From: Dryocosmus kuriphilus
Taxonomy: Eukaryota; Arthropoda; Insecta; Hymenoptera; Cynipidae
NCBI GenBank assembly: GCA_038277395.1
Contig: CM076190.1
Location: 231,728,082 to 231,792,081, forward strand
Reading direction: 5' to 3'
DNA: 64,000 bases
In this document: piece by piece, positions 22,640-34,010 of the stretch
How positions within the stretch are numbered: the stretch's first letter is position 1
Layout of the letters: each line of letters starts with the position of its first letter
Position numbers and translations under genes: made by a program
The notes under the pieces: generated by a model
Told to the model about the DNA's origin: nothing
Seen by the model: the letters and a program-made list of their open reading frames with translations, nothing else
Database searches by the model: none

Positions 22640-23480
22640 TTTGTACTTGTATGCAAGAAATCAATAATTTTGTCTAATTATTATAGGATTCAATAGTACA
22701 AATCTATTCATTATTCATCTAGTTTGCCTTTTTGTCTCTTGAGTTAGATCAATGTTTACCTGAGAAAAATATTTTTTTTATTGTCAATGATTCATTCTAA
22801 TATCTTCAATACTTCACTAATAATGTGACTATTGTAAGGTTTAAGTTAAATGAATTGGATTTTTAACATAATACTCTGTTGTTTTAAAGATTGTTTCAAA
22901 GTTGCTTACAGTGTATTAAAAAACTTATGTATCTGATTTGTTTTGTAGACAGATTGCGGCTAACTGGTCTTTTTGGGCATATTGTACATAATTTTTACTT
23001 TGTACATAGAATGTTAACTTTGAAAGTGTTTGGAAAATCGTAAGTCTTACTTTGAGTATTGTACTTACAGTTTTTCAACAATTAAGTAAAATATATCTTA
23101 GACGACATAACTGTGAACTAAGAAGAACTACCGCCTCTTTCTCCTTCTCTTCCTGCTCCTCCTCCTCCTCCACCACCTCCTCTTCCTCTTCTTTAATTAT
23201 TTTCATAGTTAAATGAGGTTAATTTTAGACCTAATATCACTGAAAGAAATCTTTATACTTATACACATGCAAGAAATCAACCACATTGCTAATTAGCATC
23301 GGAATCAATCGTACAAAACTATTCATTATTCATCTGGTCTGTCTTTTTATCCCTTGACCTTGATTTATTTTAACCAGAGTTTAAAGTCTTACTTTCATTA
23401 TTGAACTTAAATTTTTTCAACAATTAAGTAAAATATTTCTTTTAGACGACATAACTGCAACCTAAGAAGAACAGAGAGAC
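22640..23480. repeat. Direct repeat at the palindrome's right edge
   Basis: The segment 22640-22765 (GTATGCAAGAAATCAA, TCAATAGTACAAA.CTATTCATTATTCATCT, TGCCTTTTTGTC) recurs at 23265-23370, and 23035-23125 (TCTTACTTTGAGTATTG, TTTTTCAACAATTAAGTAAA, AGACGACATAACTG) recurs at 23383-23475. The right flank was therefore duplicated in tandem independent of the left arm. Confidence 0.7.
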
Positions 23481-23548
23481 TCCTTTTTATATTTTCTTGT
23501 GTTAAATTTTCAAATCATAGTAGATACACTGCCATGTCTAAAAATAAG

Positions 23549-23595
23549 AGAGAGAGAGAGAGGGAGGGAGGAGAGAGAGAGAGAGAGAGAGAGAA
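23549..23595. repeat. (GA)n microsatellite
   Basis: AGAGAG repeats interrupted once by GGGAGGGAGG. Confidence 0.95.
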
Positions 23596-24019
23596 AGAGG
23601 CGTTTAAAGAAGAGCGAGCGTGAAACCTGTTAATAAAATGTGTGTCACCCATTATCTCAGGCTGCGAGGATGCTGATGCTATATTACGTATTTATTAATA
23701 AGAGATAAACGCTATGATTTAAAGTGGTGCTACAAATCATAAAATCTTCAATAAAATGCATTCTGATACTGCAGTGTTTTATATGACTTTGGATTGTTAT
23801 TATTATTTTGGGTGGCTACCTATAGAATTTTCTAGAAACGTGTCGAAACCATGTATTTGTATATATCCTCAGCTAATGTACATACTATCTTTGTTTATTA
23901 ATATATCTCCCACTCTATCTTAAAGTTATAGGAGATTCCGTGTACATCATAGATACACCAAGTCGTCACAGAAGTCCAATGTCAGCAACTCACTGTACTT
24001 AATTACTAATTGAATGACA

Positions 24020-24260
24020 TTTTTGCACAGACACGAACCATCATCATCATCGCCTGCTTGTAAGTGACTGTTTTTACAGACATTTAGCGTGGACATGAAC
24101 CAACACCGCCTGTTGGTTACCGATTAACTTTACAGGCATTCAGCACTGACACAAACCATCATCGACTTTCGATTGCTGATTAATTTTGAGAAAATTTAGT
24201 CTGGAACAGAACACTTCCGCCGAACTGTGGCTTTACAAACATTTAGCTTGGAACAAAGCC
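24020..24260. repeat. Diverged tandem repeats of about 60 bp
   Basis: TTTACAGACATTTAGCGTGG, ACATGAACCA.CACCG and GATTAACTTTA recur about four times with heavy divergence (around 24025, 24075, 24130, 24235). Confidence 0.6.
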
Positions 24261-24999
24261 TTGCCTCTGAAACCTATATCTGAGAGACCGAAAGTGGCCA
24301 AAAGTAAACTTCACAGTTATTAATGGAAGATTTATTTTTCATAATATAGATGAGTTGAAGAAGCTTTCCACCAAGTATTATGATATTTTAACTAGTCTTT
24401 CTAATTCTAGAGCGTTATGAATAGAAGAAATGTTTGTTTTTTTTGTTACTATTTTTTGAAACAAATGTTTGAAAAACTCGTTCATAATGTTATGAATCAA
24501 AATGTTACAATTATTGTTGCTCATTAGAGTGGTCATAAATAATTACGCTATAGAAAAGAAATCCCAATTTTATCTTGGGTTTGAATTATCTCACTTTGTA
24601 CTCATGCAGTTAAGGAATACACAGCAATAGAGAATATTTGAATCAAAAGATCTCCGAGGTTCCACCTTGTATCTAAAGTTATATAGTGCTTTTAGGTTCA
24701 TTATTATGTTAACTATCAGATTATTTGCCACCCTCTGCCACCAATAACATTTGACGAAGATATTAGTGAATAAAGTTGAGCGTGCACAGTTGCACATGCA
24801 CATAGCAATCATTGCGACTTGCGTTAGGTGAACCGAGTTTGGTAAAATTTTTCTTGTTAGCGTTTGCTCTTTTGTTTATCTGTCATTTGTCATCCGACAC
24901 TCGTCTGTCAGAACTTTAGGACCGAAAACGCGTTATGTGTCAGAGTTTTATGAAGTATTGATAATTCATTTTATTTTATATTTTGAAGAGGTTTATTGA
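24261..24999. other. AT-rich sequence without recognised genes
   Basis: No repeated or coding feature noticed. The last part may hold the 5' flank of the ORF starting at 25000. Confidence 0.5.
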
Positions 25000-25554
25000 A
25001 CATATATTATAACGTTTAATGTGTCGACTAGCATATTGTTCAAAAAAGAAGAATTCATAGAATTCTTTTGTGATACGCATGGAGTGGATTTCGTAAATGT
25101 GTCGGTTAATTACATTTTGAAGAAACTAGACCTTCAAATGGAAGATATGCAAAATGAGAAAATGGATAAACTGAAGGTTGCCCTCAGGGCTCTAAGAAGT
25201 AAATTTAACATTAAATGGGAAGCTTCTAAGCGAACGCAGAAAAGGTTTCTGGCAAAGAATGATGCGTGGTTAAATTCTGAATTCAAAATCCCCGATTTAA
25301 AAAATTCAGAAACTCATCTTAATGAAACCGTTTCTTTACCGGGATTTGGTAGGCCATATACTTCATTCAAGCTGAAATCTGAAAGATCGAAGAGGAGGGA
25401 TGCGGCAGCGATTAGCAATGCTAATGAGAACAACAATCCTCAGCTGATTTTGAGGGCATGTCGTTATGCAGCAAGGCGTTCTGGAGAAAATGACTTAGCA
25501 GCAGTCATCAAAAAGATTGAAAGTGAACACGAAAGAGCATATAAAGTTTTTTAA
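25000..25554 (+). CDS. Unclassified transposon-associated protein, N-terminal part
   Basis: An open frame runs from just after TGA 24997-24999 to TAA 25552-25554 (184 codons). It has an alpha-helical, charged first half (MEDMQNEKMDKLKVALRALR) and a characteristic GFGRPYTSFKLKSERSKRRD motif followed by a helical segment rich in Ala (ACRYAARRSGENDLAAVIK). The G.GRP..SF...S.RSKRR pattern occurs near the N-terminus of large uncharacterised, multi-copy invertebrate proteins that are probably transposon products; the rest of such proteins (300 or more residues) is missing. No ATG exists in frame before 25138, so either an upstream exon supplies the start or this is a dead 5'-truncated copy. Family recognition is from memory only. 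Confidence 0.5.
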   Translation, partial: TYIITFNVSTSILFKKEEFIEFFCDTHGVDFVNVSVNYILKKLDLQMEDMQNEKMDKLKVALRALRSKFNIKWEASKRTQKRFLAKNDAWLNSEFKIPDLKNSETHLNETVSLPGFGRPYTSFKLKSERSKRRDAAAISNANENNNPQLILRACRYAARRSGENDLAAVIKKIESEHERAYKVF

Positions 25555-25756
25555 TTTTGTCAGAGCAAGAAACGTGGGCTCAGAAATTTCGAGTGTATTT
25601 GGAGTATACGAGTACATCTAGATTTCAAGGTAAGTAAATAAGGTGCGCTCATTTTATATTAGGAAAAATGCTCTTTGCTCAAAAATTTATTCTCTCAAGT
25701 CCTTCGCCTCGCCTGAATTTGAAGAATCATTTTTGTAAATAATGAGATGATGTTTA

Positions 25757-25758
<2 letters not shown>

Positions 25759-25800
<42 letters not shown>
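25759..25800. repeat. (AT)n microsatellite at duplication edge
   Basis: An uninterrupted AT tract of about 42 bases directly abuts the start of segmental-duplication copy B. Confidence 0.95.
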
Positions 25801-25802
<2 letters not shown>

Positions 25803-25856
25803 AAGTGACTGAAGCTCAAGGAATGCTTTACAAATTGGCACTTTGCATTAAGCGAA

Positions 25857-26103
25857 ATGAGATTTTTTGTTTGGGTTCTGTTCCTCATGTTTGTGGCATT
25901 TTTCGATTCTGCTGGTAAGTAGAATTTTCTCTAATACCAAATTGATCATATCTTTAAATACCTCACATCCAGGTCTTGCCTGCTCAAAAATTTTTTTTCC
26001 GGAAAGCATATATTCCATTCAGATTTTATTTCACCTTGAACCAACGACACCATATTTTACTATCATACACGTGTTTTGTCTTGCCGCGCAATTATATGTT
26101 TAA
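25857..26103 (+). CDS. Putative small secreted protein, copy B (two exons)
   Basis: Exon 1 (25857-25914) encodes a 19-residue leader, MRFFVWVLFLMFVAFFDSA, plus the first base of a Gly codon, then donor GTAAGT. The intron (25915-25972, 58 bases, CTAATAC branch-like, acceptor ACATCCAG) matches copy A at 53 of 58 positions. Exon 2 (25973-26103) is open for about 42 codons to TAA 26101-26103 and shares FHLE.TT.YFTI with copy A although small indels between the copies cancel. Exon 1 differs at 16 of 58 positions, nine codons changing the residue, yet keeps hydrophobicity. No known family. If real, a short secreted peptide. Confidence 0.4.
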
Positions 26104-27042
26104 CGAAAAACTAATTTTGTTAATTCATATAAAATAATTCGCTGACTATTATATTTGATCATTTTTTATAAAAAAATGTTTAAATCCAGACTTTCCGCGT
26201 TAAATTCGCATACGTGTATGTAACATATGTTACAATAATTTCACTTCAAACGCCTTTCCTTCCGTTCTTTTTACAAAAATATATTATTTCTCTAATTTTT
26301 AGTAAAATCTTATATATGTTACAATAAAATTTGTATGTCACTCTGAAAAAATTACACTATATTACAATCGTTCAACGCGTTTCGTCCTACTGCGCAGTTA
26401 TGAGCTTACCGAAAAAATACTTTTATTAATTCATATCAAATAGTTTGTTGGAAATTATACTTTACCATCTTCTATTTAAAATGTATTTAAATGCAGACAG
26501 TTTGGAGCAACCTCATACAAGTGTGTGTAACATATGAGGTGTGTAAAAAAAGTAAGGTTACTTTTCAAATTTCGCCGGCTACGTACACTCGATCTTCAAT
26601 TGTTTCAATTTTAATATTGTTACACTTGCCTCGAACATATCTGCATAGAATCAAGTATATAGCGTATTTAGTTTATCTTTGAGAGGCGTACAGGTTAGAA
26701 GTGTTTGGTGTGATCTTCGACTTCCTGCTGCCGAGAAAAATGCATCAGAAAACTGGCATCCAATTTTGTGTGAAAAATGGAACTAATTGCTCCAAAACAC
26801 TTGAAATATTGACAGTGGCATACGATGAGTATACTTTGAGAAATTATTATTATTATTATGGTGTAGCTTTTCGAACTCGGAAGTTCATTGCCTCAGCTTC
26901 CCAGAACCGCCACGCATCTCTATCCTGTGCATCTTCCATCCAGTTTAAATATTCATGTCGTAGCTCTCTTAGATCATCCCTTACGTTTTCTTCCATCTGT
27001 TTCTCGGTCTGCCTAGTGGTCACTTACTAATCGGTTTCCCTC

Positions 27043-28551
27043 TCAAAACTTGCGCCACTGTTCTTTCGTTGCCCATTCTTGCAGCATGTCCCCAGAGCCT
27101 AATTTGCGCGCTTTCATTACTCTATTAATAATTACTGACCCGTAGAGTGCACGCAGCTCATCATTATGCAGTTTTCTCCATTCACCAGTCTCTTCGTCCC
27201 TTTTGGGACCATAGATTTTTCGAAGTACTTTATTTTCGAATACTCCAAACCTGTTCTCCTCTCCTTTCGTCAGCGCCCACGTTTCGCACCCGTACATGAA
27301 GACCGGCATTATTATCGTTTTGTAAATTCTTACTTTGATGTTTCTAGATAGCGATCGCGATTTTAGTAATGTATTTGTTGCATAGTAGCACCGATTGCCA
27401 GCGTGCGGCCGCGTGTTGATTTCCGTTTTAATGTGTTATTCTCGCTAGTTATAATAGTTCCGAGGTATTTAAACTCATTAACTCTTTCAAAGTTCATATT
27501 TCCGGCCATTAGATCCCCCTCTTCGTTTCTTTGTTCTGATCTGTCGACGATCAAATATTTTGCCTTCGATTCGCTAACTTCTAAACCTATTTCCTTGGAT
27601 TTTGTGATCAAGAATTCCGCATTCTGAGCTACCGTTTCTCTATCATCCCCGAGTAAGTCGAGATCATCAGCTTGTCCCAGAATTTGTATTATCCCATTGA
27701 GGGTAGCACCGGACGGATTCGTTTGTACTTCTCTAACCACATATTCTAAAACTAAGTTGAAATGGATGCACGAAAGCGCATCCTCCTGTTTCAGGCCATC
27801 GCGGATTAATAACTCTTCAGATAAACTTCCGTTTACGCGTATCCTACCCCTACTGCCGCTTAAGCAAACTTCGAGAAGTCTAACCAATTTCCTTGGTGCA
27901 ACCAGGAACTCCAACATCCAGTACATTCGTGTACGTATAATAAAGTCGTAAGCTTTTTTGAAGTCGATAAATAGTTGATGTATCGCTTCATTAAATTCCC
28001 ATTTCTTTTCTAACAGTTGCCTAATTGTAAACATATGATCGCTTGTAGACCTGTTTCGGCGGAATCCACTCTCGTAATCCCCAATAATTTCTTCCGCAAA
28101 AGGCGTTAGTCTATTTAAGATTAGATTGGTCAGAATCTTATAGCACGAAGGCACAAGTGAAATTCCTCGATAATTGTTACAGCTCGTTTTATAGCCTTTT
28201 TTTAAAAATGAGTATAATAATAGAGGTATTCCATTCCTCCGGTATGCGTTCTGTTTTCCAGATTGCGCGTATAAATTTACAAATTTGTCTTGTGAGGCGA
28301 GGGCCCCAATTTCTTATCAGTTCTGACGGTAGGTCGTCAATGCCCGCGGCTTTGTTATTTTTCAACTTCTTTATGGCCATTTCTATTTCTTTATCAGTAG
28401 GCTCATCAATTAGTAGATCAGCAGGGTGAATTTCACCGAGATTATCTTCAGCGGTGGCTTCGCGTACGTTCAATAGCTTATCAAAGTAATTTTTCCATAA
28501 ATTTAGTCTTTCTGTTGCATTAGCTACTAGATTGCCATTTTCGTACCGCAT
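27043..28551 (-). pseudogene. RTE-like LINE reverse transcriptase, frameshifted
   Basis: Three frames (28551-28189, 28154-27363, 27309-27043) cover fingers, palm and C-terminus. Visible motifs: PSELIRNWG, WNTSIIILIFKK, CYKILTNLILNRLTPFAEEI, GFRRNRST, LFIDFKKAYD (motif A intact), GLKQEDALS (Gly to Glu), ADDLDLLGDD preceded by Q instead of Tyr (QADD for YADD), and YGCETWALTK. The end of the element lies shortly left of 27043. Frameshifts and the QADD change inactivate it. Confidence 0.85.
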
Positions 28552-28637
28552 TACTTACGTTCTACTTTAAAAACCTTTCCTTATAAAATTGATTACCCTG
28601 TATAACTCAAGCGGGTTATTTTACTTATGATGCGTGC

Positions 28638-29444
28638 CTATTTCATATTGCCCCACAGGGTTTCCGGGTCCTCCTCACAATTATCGCTACTGTCTCCCTG
28701 TTTTTGAAGAGCGTCGAAACTATTATAAATCTTTACTTGATAATACAATATTTCTGTTCGAATTTTAAGCTTATCTATATTGAAATGTACTGCTGGCTCT
28801 GGAGGGCTAGTTTTCTCATTTAACGCTAGTCTAGATCTCAGTTTCAATATCACGAGAAAGTGGCCTGAATTTAAATCTGCCCCCCTGTACGATCTTACAT
28901 CGAGAATGTTTGTATGACGTCTTCTGTCAATTAAAACGTGATCAATCTGATTGTGAGTGATACCATCTGGTGATGTCCAGGTGGACTTACGTATATTTTT
29001 ATGCTTGAAATATATGCTTTTAAGAACGAGCTTCTTTGAAGCTGCAAAGTTTATTACTCTAGTCCCATTATCATTACTGACGTCATGCAAGCTTTCTGAC
29101 CCTATTATAGGCCTATACATCGGTTCTTTTCCAATTTTTGCGCTGAAGTCTCGCAATATTATTTTTGCATCAAACTTCGAGAACTTGTCAAAAATTTTTT
29201 CGATTATTTCGTAAAAAGGATCTTTAGTATCTTCGTCTTTATCCTCGGTAGGGCAGTGAACGTTAATTGGCACATGTTTGCAGAAATTGCCCTTTAGTAC
29301 AATATATGATAACCGGTCGTTAATGAAATGCATATCGATAACTGCTTTGCGAAATTCGTTTATTAATAGGAAACCCGGTCCCCAGTTTGCGTCCCTTAGC
29401 ACCCCCATAGTGAAAGGTGTAGTTCTCCTTGGAGATTGATGCAA
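28638..29444 (-). pseudogene. RTE-like LINE endonuclease domain, catalytic residues lost
   Basis: The 268-codon frame carries INVHCPTEDKDEDTKDPFYE, IILRDFSAKIGKE and NQIDHVLIDRRRHTNILDVR, then GADLNSGHFLV. In the family these read ...GDFNAK and ...SDHFLV: Asn is Ser at the GDFNA site and Asp is Gly at the SDH site. The DFSAK and SGH changes should abolish nicking. The N-terminal part of the domain (with the catalytic Glu) is in a different frame upstream of 29444. Confidence 0.8.
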
Positions 29445-30232
29445 ACTCGCCAGGCCAGCAGGCTTCTTGAAGTGCTATTATATCAATATCTTATCTCTTT
29501 GCTATATTAATGAATTCGCTAAATCCGCTAGTATTTAGACTACGCGCGGTCAGAGTTCCCGTCTTAAGATATTTTATTGTAGTTGTTTGTTTTTGGAAGT
29601 TAGCCATGATAGTTTAAAGAAATTTCGCACGTTTGGGATCCGTTTCCGATCGCAGGTGAGTCCGCCGTCCCAGGAGTTATAACCCCCACACCTCCCTAGG
29701 TCTAAGTATGGGAGCTTTCCGACTTTGACAAAGACCGTGTCAACATGTCGCCAGACACATTACTGTTTCGTCCTCGTATCCTAACGCCCGCCTGCAAGGC
29801 AGTGCGCCACACTGGCATCAATACCACGTTGAATCTACAGGCGAATCATTGCACACATCTCTTGCGGGCAGTGTCATCGCTGTGGTGTCCAATGGGGCAG
29901 CAGGATTTTCCCCTTACAAGATTTTTAGTTTTGGTTCGGATAGTGTTTCTAGGAGGGTACACGCTGAGCCTCGGCTTGGTATAACCGACCTATTGCGTAT
30001 GGATGCGAAAGGGTGAATCCCCCCATACCATGGCCGTCGCGTACCTATTTTTTACCAATGTGGGCTGACCACACTCACGACTAGTTCCTATCGGCTGTCC
30101 GCGACTGCTTATTCTTGTAATTCGCAATTAACCCCAGAAGCTGTTTAACCTCAGGGGCCGTTCCTCTATCCGCAATCTGAGGACGTGCTGCGTAGTGGTG
30201 ATAGAAATTCACGGAGCAGATATCTTGAGAAA

Positions 30233-31168
30233 AAAAAAGAAAGAGAAAAATTTTTGTAAGAAGACCGAGAAGATAAGAAGGACGAATCTCGCTCTGGACG
30301 CCCCAGCCCGTCAATAAATGATGAAAGCGTTGCAGAAGTGAAGAATATCGTGTTGGGAAATCGTTGAATTGCTATTAGAGAAGTTACTGAAGACATCGGC
30401 ATCCCGGTTGGCTCGTTCTATGCAATTATTTTCGATGTTTTGGGCATGAAACTTGTGGCAGCGAAATTTGTTCCGAAACCGCTTAATTTTGTCCAAAAGA
30501 AACGTCGAATGAGCATCGCTCAAGAGCAGTTAAATGACGTCAATAATGATCCTGATATGCTTAAAAGGGTAATAGCTGGTAACGAATCATGGGTATACGG
30601 TTATGGCGTCGAAGCCAAAGCCCAATCGTCCCAATGGAAAAACCCGGAAGAGCCAAGAACGAGAAAAGCACGTCAAGTTCGATCAAATGTTAAGGTTTTG
30701 CTCAATGTTTTCTTCGATTACTGTGGCGTAGTACATACAGAGTTCTTACTACAAGGTCGCATGTTCAATAAGGAGTATTACCTTGAAGTTATGCGCCGTT
30801 TCCGAGAAGCAATACGACAAAAGCGTCTGGAATTGTGGAAAAACAATTTATGATTTTTGCATCACGACAATGCACCTGCTCACTCGTCGTTGCTTGTGCG
30901 TGACTTTTTGGCCAAAAACAAAACCACAATAATGCCTCAGCCACCTTATTCACAGGATTCGGCCCCGTGTGACTTTTTCCTGTTCCCAAAACTGAAGGGA
31001 GCCATGACAGGACGGAGATTTGTAATGATTGAGGAGATAAAGAATGCATCGTTGGAAGAACTCAAGACTATACAGAAAAATGCTTATCAGAAACGCTTCG
31101 AGGATTGGAAAAGCGTTGGCATAAGTGTGTTATGTCTGAGTGGAGTTACTTTGAAGGGGACGATGTAA
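30233..31168 (+). pseudogene. mariner transposase 1 (C-terminal two thirds), inactive
   Basis: The N-terminus lies left of the LINE (about 26740-26843: QFCVKNGTNCSKTLEILTVA). After the LINE the frame resumes with RRTNLALDAP-type sequence, then the helix-turn-helix remnant, FVPKPLNFVQKKRRMSIAQE, and the catalytic core. The first catalytic Asp is lost: GNESW replaces GDETW. The second (LHHDNAPAHS) and third (APCDFFLFPKLK) aspartates are present. A stop at 30852 separates the core halves. The frame ends near 31168 with a YFEGDDV-like tail. Confidence 0.85.
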
Positions 31169-31479
31169 TAGTTGATGAATAAATAAATATCTTTTCGTAA
31201 AAATTAAAAGTCACCTTACTTTTTGAGCACACCTCTTATACTCGTATGTTGAAATAATTACACTTCACATGTCTTTCCCTCCGTCATTTTTTATGCTAAA
31301 TATATTATGTCATTCAAATGTGTACTTCACTTTGAAACAACGACATCATATGTTACGATCCTTGTGCGAGTTTAGACTTGCTGCGTGTTAACAAACTACC
31401 TCTGGTATAAAAATCACGTTTTTGCTTGGAAATTCAACTGTTTGGCTAAAAATACACACTTTTTTAAATTCATATTTTG

Positions 31480-31800
31480 TCTGAAAATTGAACTAGTTTG
31501 TTAAATATTGGCCTTTGTCAGTTATACATTAAATGGTTATATTGAAAAATTACTCTTTGTTTTTGAGAATGTATTAATTTATGATTATAAGTCAATTTAC
31601 TTGTTTTAAAGTGTCATTCTTTTATAAAAAATTGAAATATTAGGGCTGAATGTTCAATAATTTTTTTTTTAATTAATGCTCGTTTACAAAACTGAGTTGT
31701 TCCATTTATAAATTTACCATATATTGGAAATTCCGCAATTTTATTAACAAGCTATTTGTTATGTAAGAATGATGTGGTTGGGTTGAACTCAACTGTTTGG
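31480..31800. other. AT-rich sequence, no recognised gene
   Basis: Contains two copies of an AACTGTTTGGCTAAA motif (about 31437 and 31789) about 350 bases apart, the second abutting the gypsy relic. Confidence 0.5.
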
Positions 31801-34010
31801 CTAAAGATCCATTTTGTTTCGATTCATATTCGAGTTTCTCGAAAACGGGGGCCAGTTGCAACAAATGTTCTCCTCAGCGTCGGAATACACGATTATGTCG
31901 TCTAAGTAAGCGATTGCGAACTTTCTGCAGTAGTTCCCGAGGAATTCTCGCAGTATGTTCTGAAACGTACAGGGGGCGTTTCTCAAATGAAAGATAAGAC
32001 ATTAAATTGAAACTGGCCCCCGTCTGGCGTGGAAAATGCGGTGTACTTCCTCGAATCGGGAAGTAGTGGGATTTGCCAGTATCCACATTTCAGATCTATA
32101 GAGGTGAAGACTCTAGCTGAGCCTAAGGCTTTGAAGGCTTCGTGGATATCTGGCAATGTTTGAGCTGCATCGATTTTCAGTTCATTTAAGCGGAGGTAGT
32201 CGACGCAGAATCGTTTTGTGCTATCTTTCTTGGTTACCAACATTTCAGGGATCTCCTGATCGATGACGGCACGTTTGGAAGTAGAACATCATCTAACTGG
32301 TATTCGGAAAGGTTGACATTTTTAAGATGTATCTCGTGGGATTCAGATAAAGCTCGGCGGAGTTTTTTGCCTTGATAAAAAATTCTTTAGTGTCGATCTA
32401 TGAGGTTCCCGTAGATAGGAGCACCTTGATGGTAAATTCTTGCATCAAGGATTGTTTAGGTGTGTACGAAGCCACAGGCGTAGGTCCTTGAAGTGGGTGG
32501 AGGGCGAAAATTCTCGGCCGTTGTTGAAAGCCTATGTATATACAATCCGAAATATTATTATCAATGATTGCCCCGTGACGGATGAGCAAAGGTCTGCCCA
32601 ATATTAATTCGTCGCGGGATTCGCGTGTGACGAAAAAGTAACCTGGGTGAGGCCTACCATTAAGAGCGATATATAAATGAATTGCTCCTGACAATTTCAT
32701 TGTTGCCCATGTGTTGCGGGGTCGGCTTCTGGTGGACAGGGTAGGAGATTTTGCGACTGGTTTTTCCTGAACGCGTTAAAACTCACGATGTTTGCAGAAG
32801 CGACGCAATCGGCCATGGCTTTGATTTCCCTCTCTCTCCTATGTTTACTTGAATTTGGTGGAGAGAAAGTTGTGGAATTTGTGCAGTAGATATTATTGGA
32901 CCGGTGTGGTGCTCCGCTCGGATTCTGCGATTGGACGTCGTTTCCCACCGCCACGCGCCAGCTTTCTTGAGTCTTTTTCTGCCTTGTTTGTGCCAGGACT
33001 GGACAATACTTGTCAAGATGGCGTTCCGGGCAGTAGTAGCATCGCGGTCTCTAAGATTGGTATTGGTTGTTCGTAATCTCGGTGATATCATGGCTTGCCT
33101 CTGTCTTTGGTTTATTTGTGGTTTCAGGTTCTTTTTTGAGGTATGGCTTTCCACCTCATCTGGTTCACCAAATGTCCACGGATCAATAATTCGCTGAATG
33201 GTGGGGGGTTAGCCGACCGGATTAATTTTCTTATCTGGGCTTAGCAGCTTGAGATATCAAAGATATCATTTCTTCTTCGGTGTCAGTGGGCCGAAGGTGT
33301 TTTGCAAGTAGGTATTTCTTTTGTAGAAAAAGTCTTACGGGTTCTTTGTCAGTCTGTTTGACTGAATGCAATTGGGTGCATAAGAGATTTTTGGTTGTAC
33401 TTCCCGCGTATTTGTTCGAAAAAACTTCGGCAAATTCTTCCCAGGGCAGGTTAAATGATTTTTATGAGTTCGGGTCCAGTGGGTATGATCCATGTCCGAT
33501 TGAGTGAGATAGAATTCGAATTCTCGAAGGAAATACTGGGGGCCTTCGTGATCGAAACCCGAGAACTCTGATATCGGTGGAGCGGGAGATTTTATAGTTC
33601 CGCTTATTGCTCTTATGTCCGCTTATGACATGGCGGCTGGAACTGCCGCGGTTGCAGTAGGTGCTATATTTGGACTGTTTCCAGTTATTTCTCCGAGGTT
33701 GGGTTAGTGTTTGATGCGTTGTCTGTTTGACGCACGTTAGCGTATTGGGTGCTTGGAATGGGGCTGGGCGCCACAGTATTCTTATTTAAGTCACATCCGT
33801 CAGTGACTGGCGTGTTGCGTGTCGAAATCGTTCTTGAAACAGGTTTCTCTTTCTTTGGGGAATACTGTAACAGCATTTCCTTATTTGCGAGTATTAGCAC
33901 TGGGTATAGGTCACGAGTAAGTACCTCTAGTAATTCTTCAGAGCCCCACCTTTGGCGCCAATTAATACGAACCCACTTGGGGAATATATGCATCCATATA
34001 TATGTATGAA
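31801..34010 (-). pseudogene. Ty3/gypsy gag-protease-RT remnant
   Basis: The gag N-terminus (33993-33685) reads WVRINWRQRWGSEELLEVL. A zinc knuckle is present at 33041-33003 as CYYCPERHLDKYC, with C-X2-C-X3-H-X4-C spacing, one residue shorter than the usual CCHC. The 32700-32398 frame has ELILGRPLLIRHGAIID, typical of the segment after the protease. RT motifs follow: LVTKKDSTKRFCVDYLRLNE, FTSIDLKCGYWQIPL, and (next frame) FAIAYLDDIIVYSD. Several frameshifts separate these blocks and the RT thumb, RNase H and integrase are absent. Confidence 0.8.

Larger units (their letters stand above)
18335..22980. repeat. 4.6-kb near-palindrome
   Basis: The left arm (about 18335-19995) is the reverse complement of the right arm (about 20757-22980). 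Outer ends pair at ATTGCGG (left as CCGCAAT). Good inner landmarks are CTCCCTTGTCCAGTTGGGAG against CTCCCAACTGGACAAGAGAG and GGCGCCAGTATAACT against AGTTGTACTGGCGCC. The right arm is about 560 bases longer because it holds a zinc-finger segment (about 21085-21600) missing on the left. The spacer carries a third, direct-orientation copy of the inner arm end (about 20370-20490). Both arms retain the open frame of the acidic protein segment. Confidence 0.85.
26844..30224 (-). mobile_element. RTE-like LINE inserted in mariner 1, about 3.4 kb
   Basis: The element reads right to left: a GC-richer 5' region (30224 to about 29450), endonuclease (29444-28638), reverse transcriptase (28551-27043) and a 3' tail of (ATA)n at 26858-26844. 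It is flanked by the 8-base target duplication TTGAGAAA (26836-26843 and 30225-30232). Length, order and microsatellite tail fit RTE-clade elements, whose products are often misannotated as craniofacial development protein 2. It appears full-length but mutated. Confidence 0.85.
26535..31236 (+). mobile_element. mariner element 1, split by a LINE insertion
   Basis: Terminal inverted repeats TGAGGTGTGTAAAAAAAGTA (left) and its counterpart ending ...TTTTTGAGCACACCTCT (right) lie between TA dinucleotides at 26533-26534 and 31237-31238. Removing the inserted LINE leaves about 1313 bases, the same as mariner element 2. The transposase frame is on the plus strand. Confidence 0.9.
25800..31480 (+). 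repeat. Segmental duplication, copy B (interrupted by mariner + LINE)
   Basis: 25800-26534 and 31237-31480 are collinear with copy A. The alignment resumes across the mariner: ATGTGTAACATATG upstream and TTATACTCGTATGTTGAAATAATTACACTTCACATG downstream match TATGTAATATATATTTTACAATCATTATACTTCACATG of copy A at about 10470. The sequence continues through GTTAACAAACTA and TTTTGCTTGGAAATTC. Confidence 0.8.
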
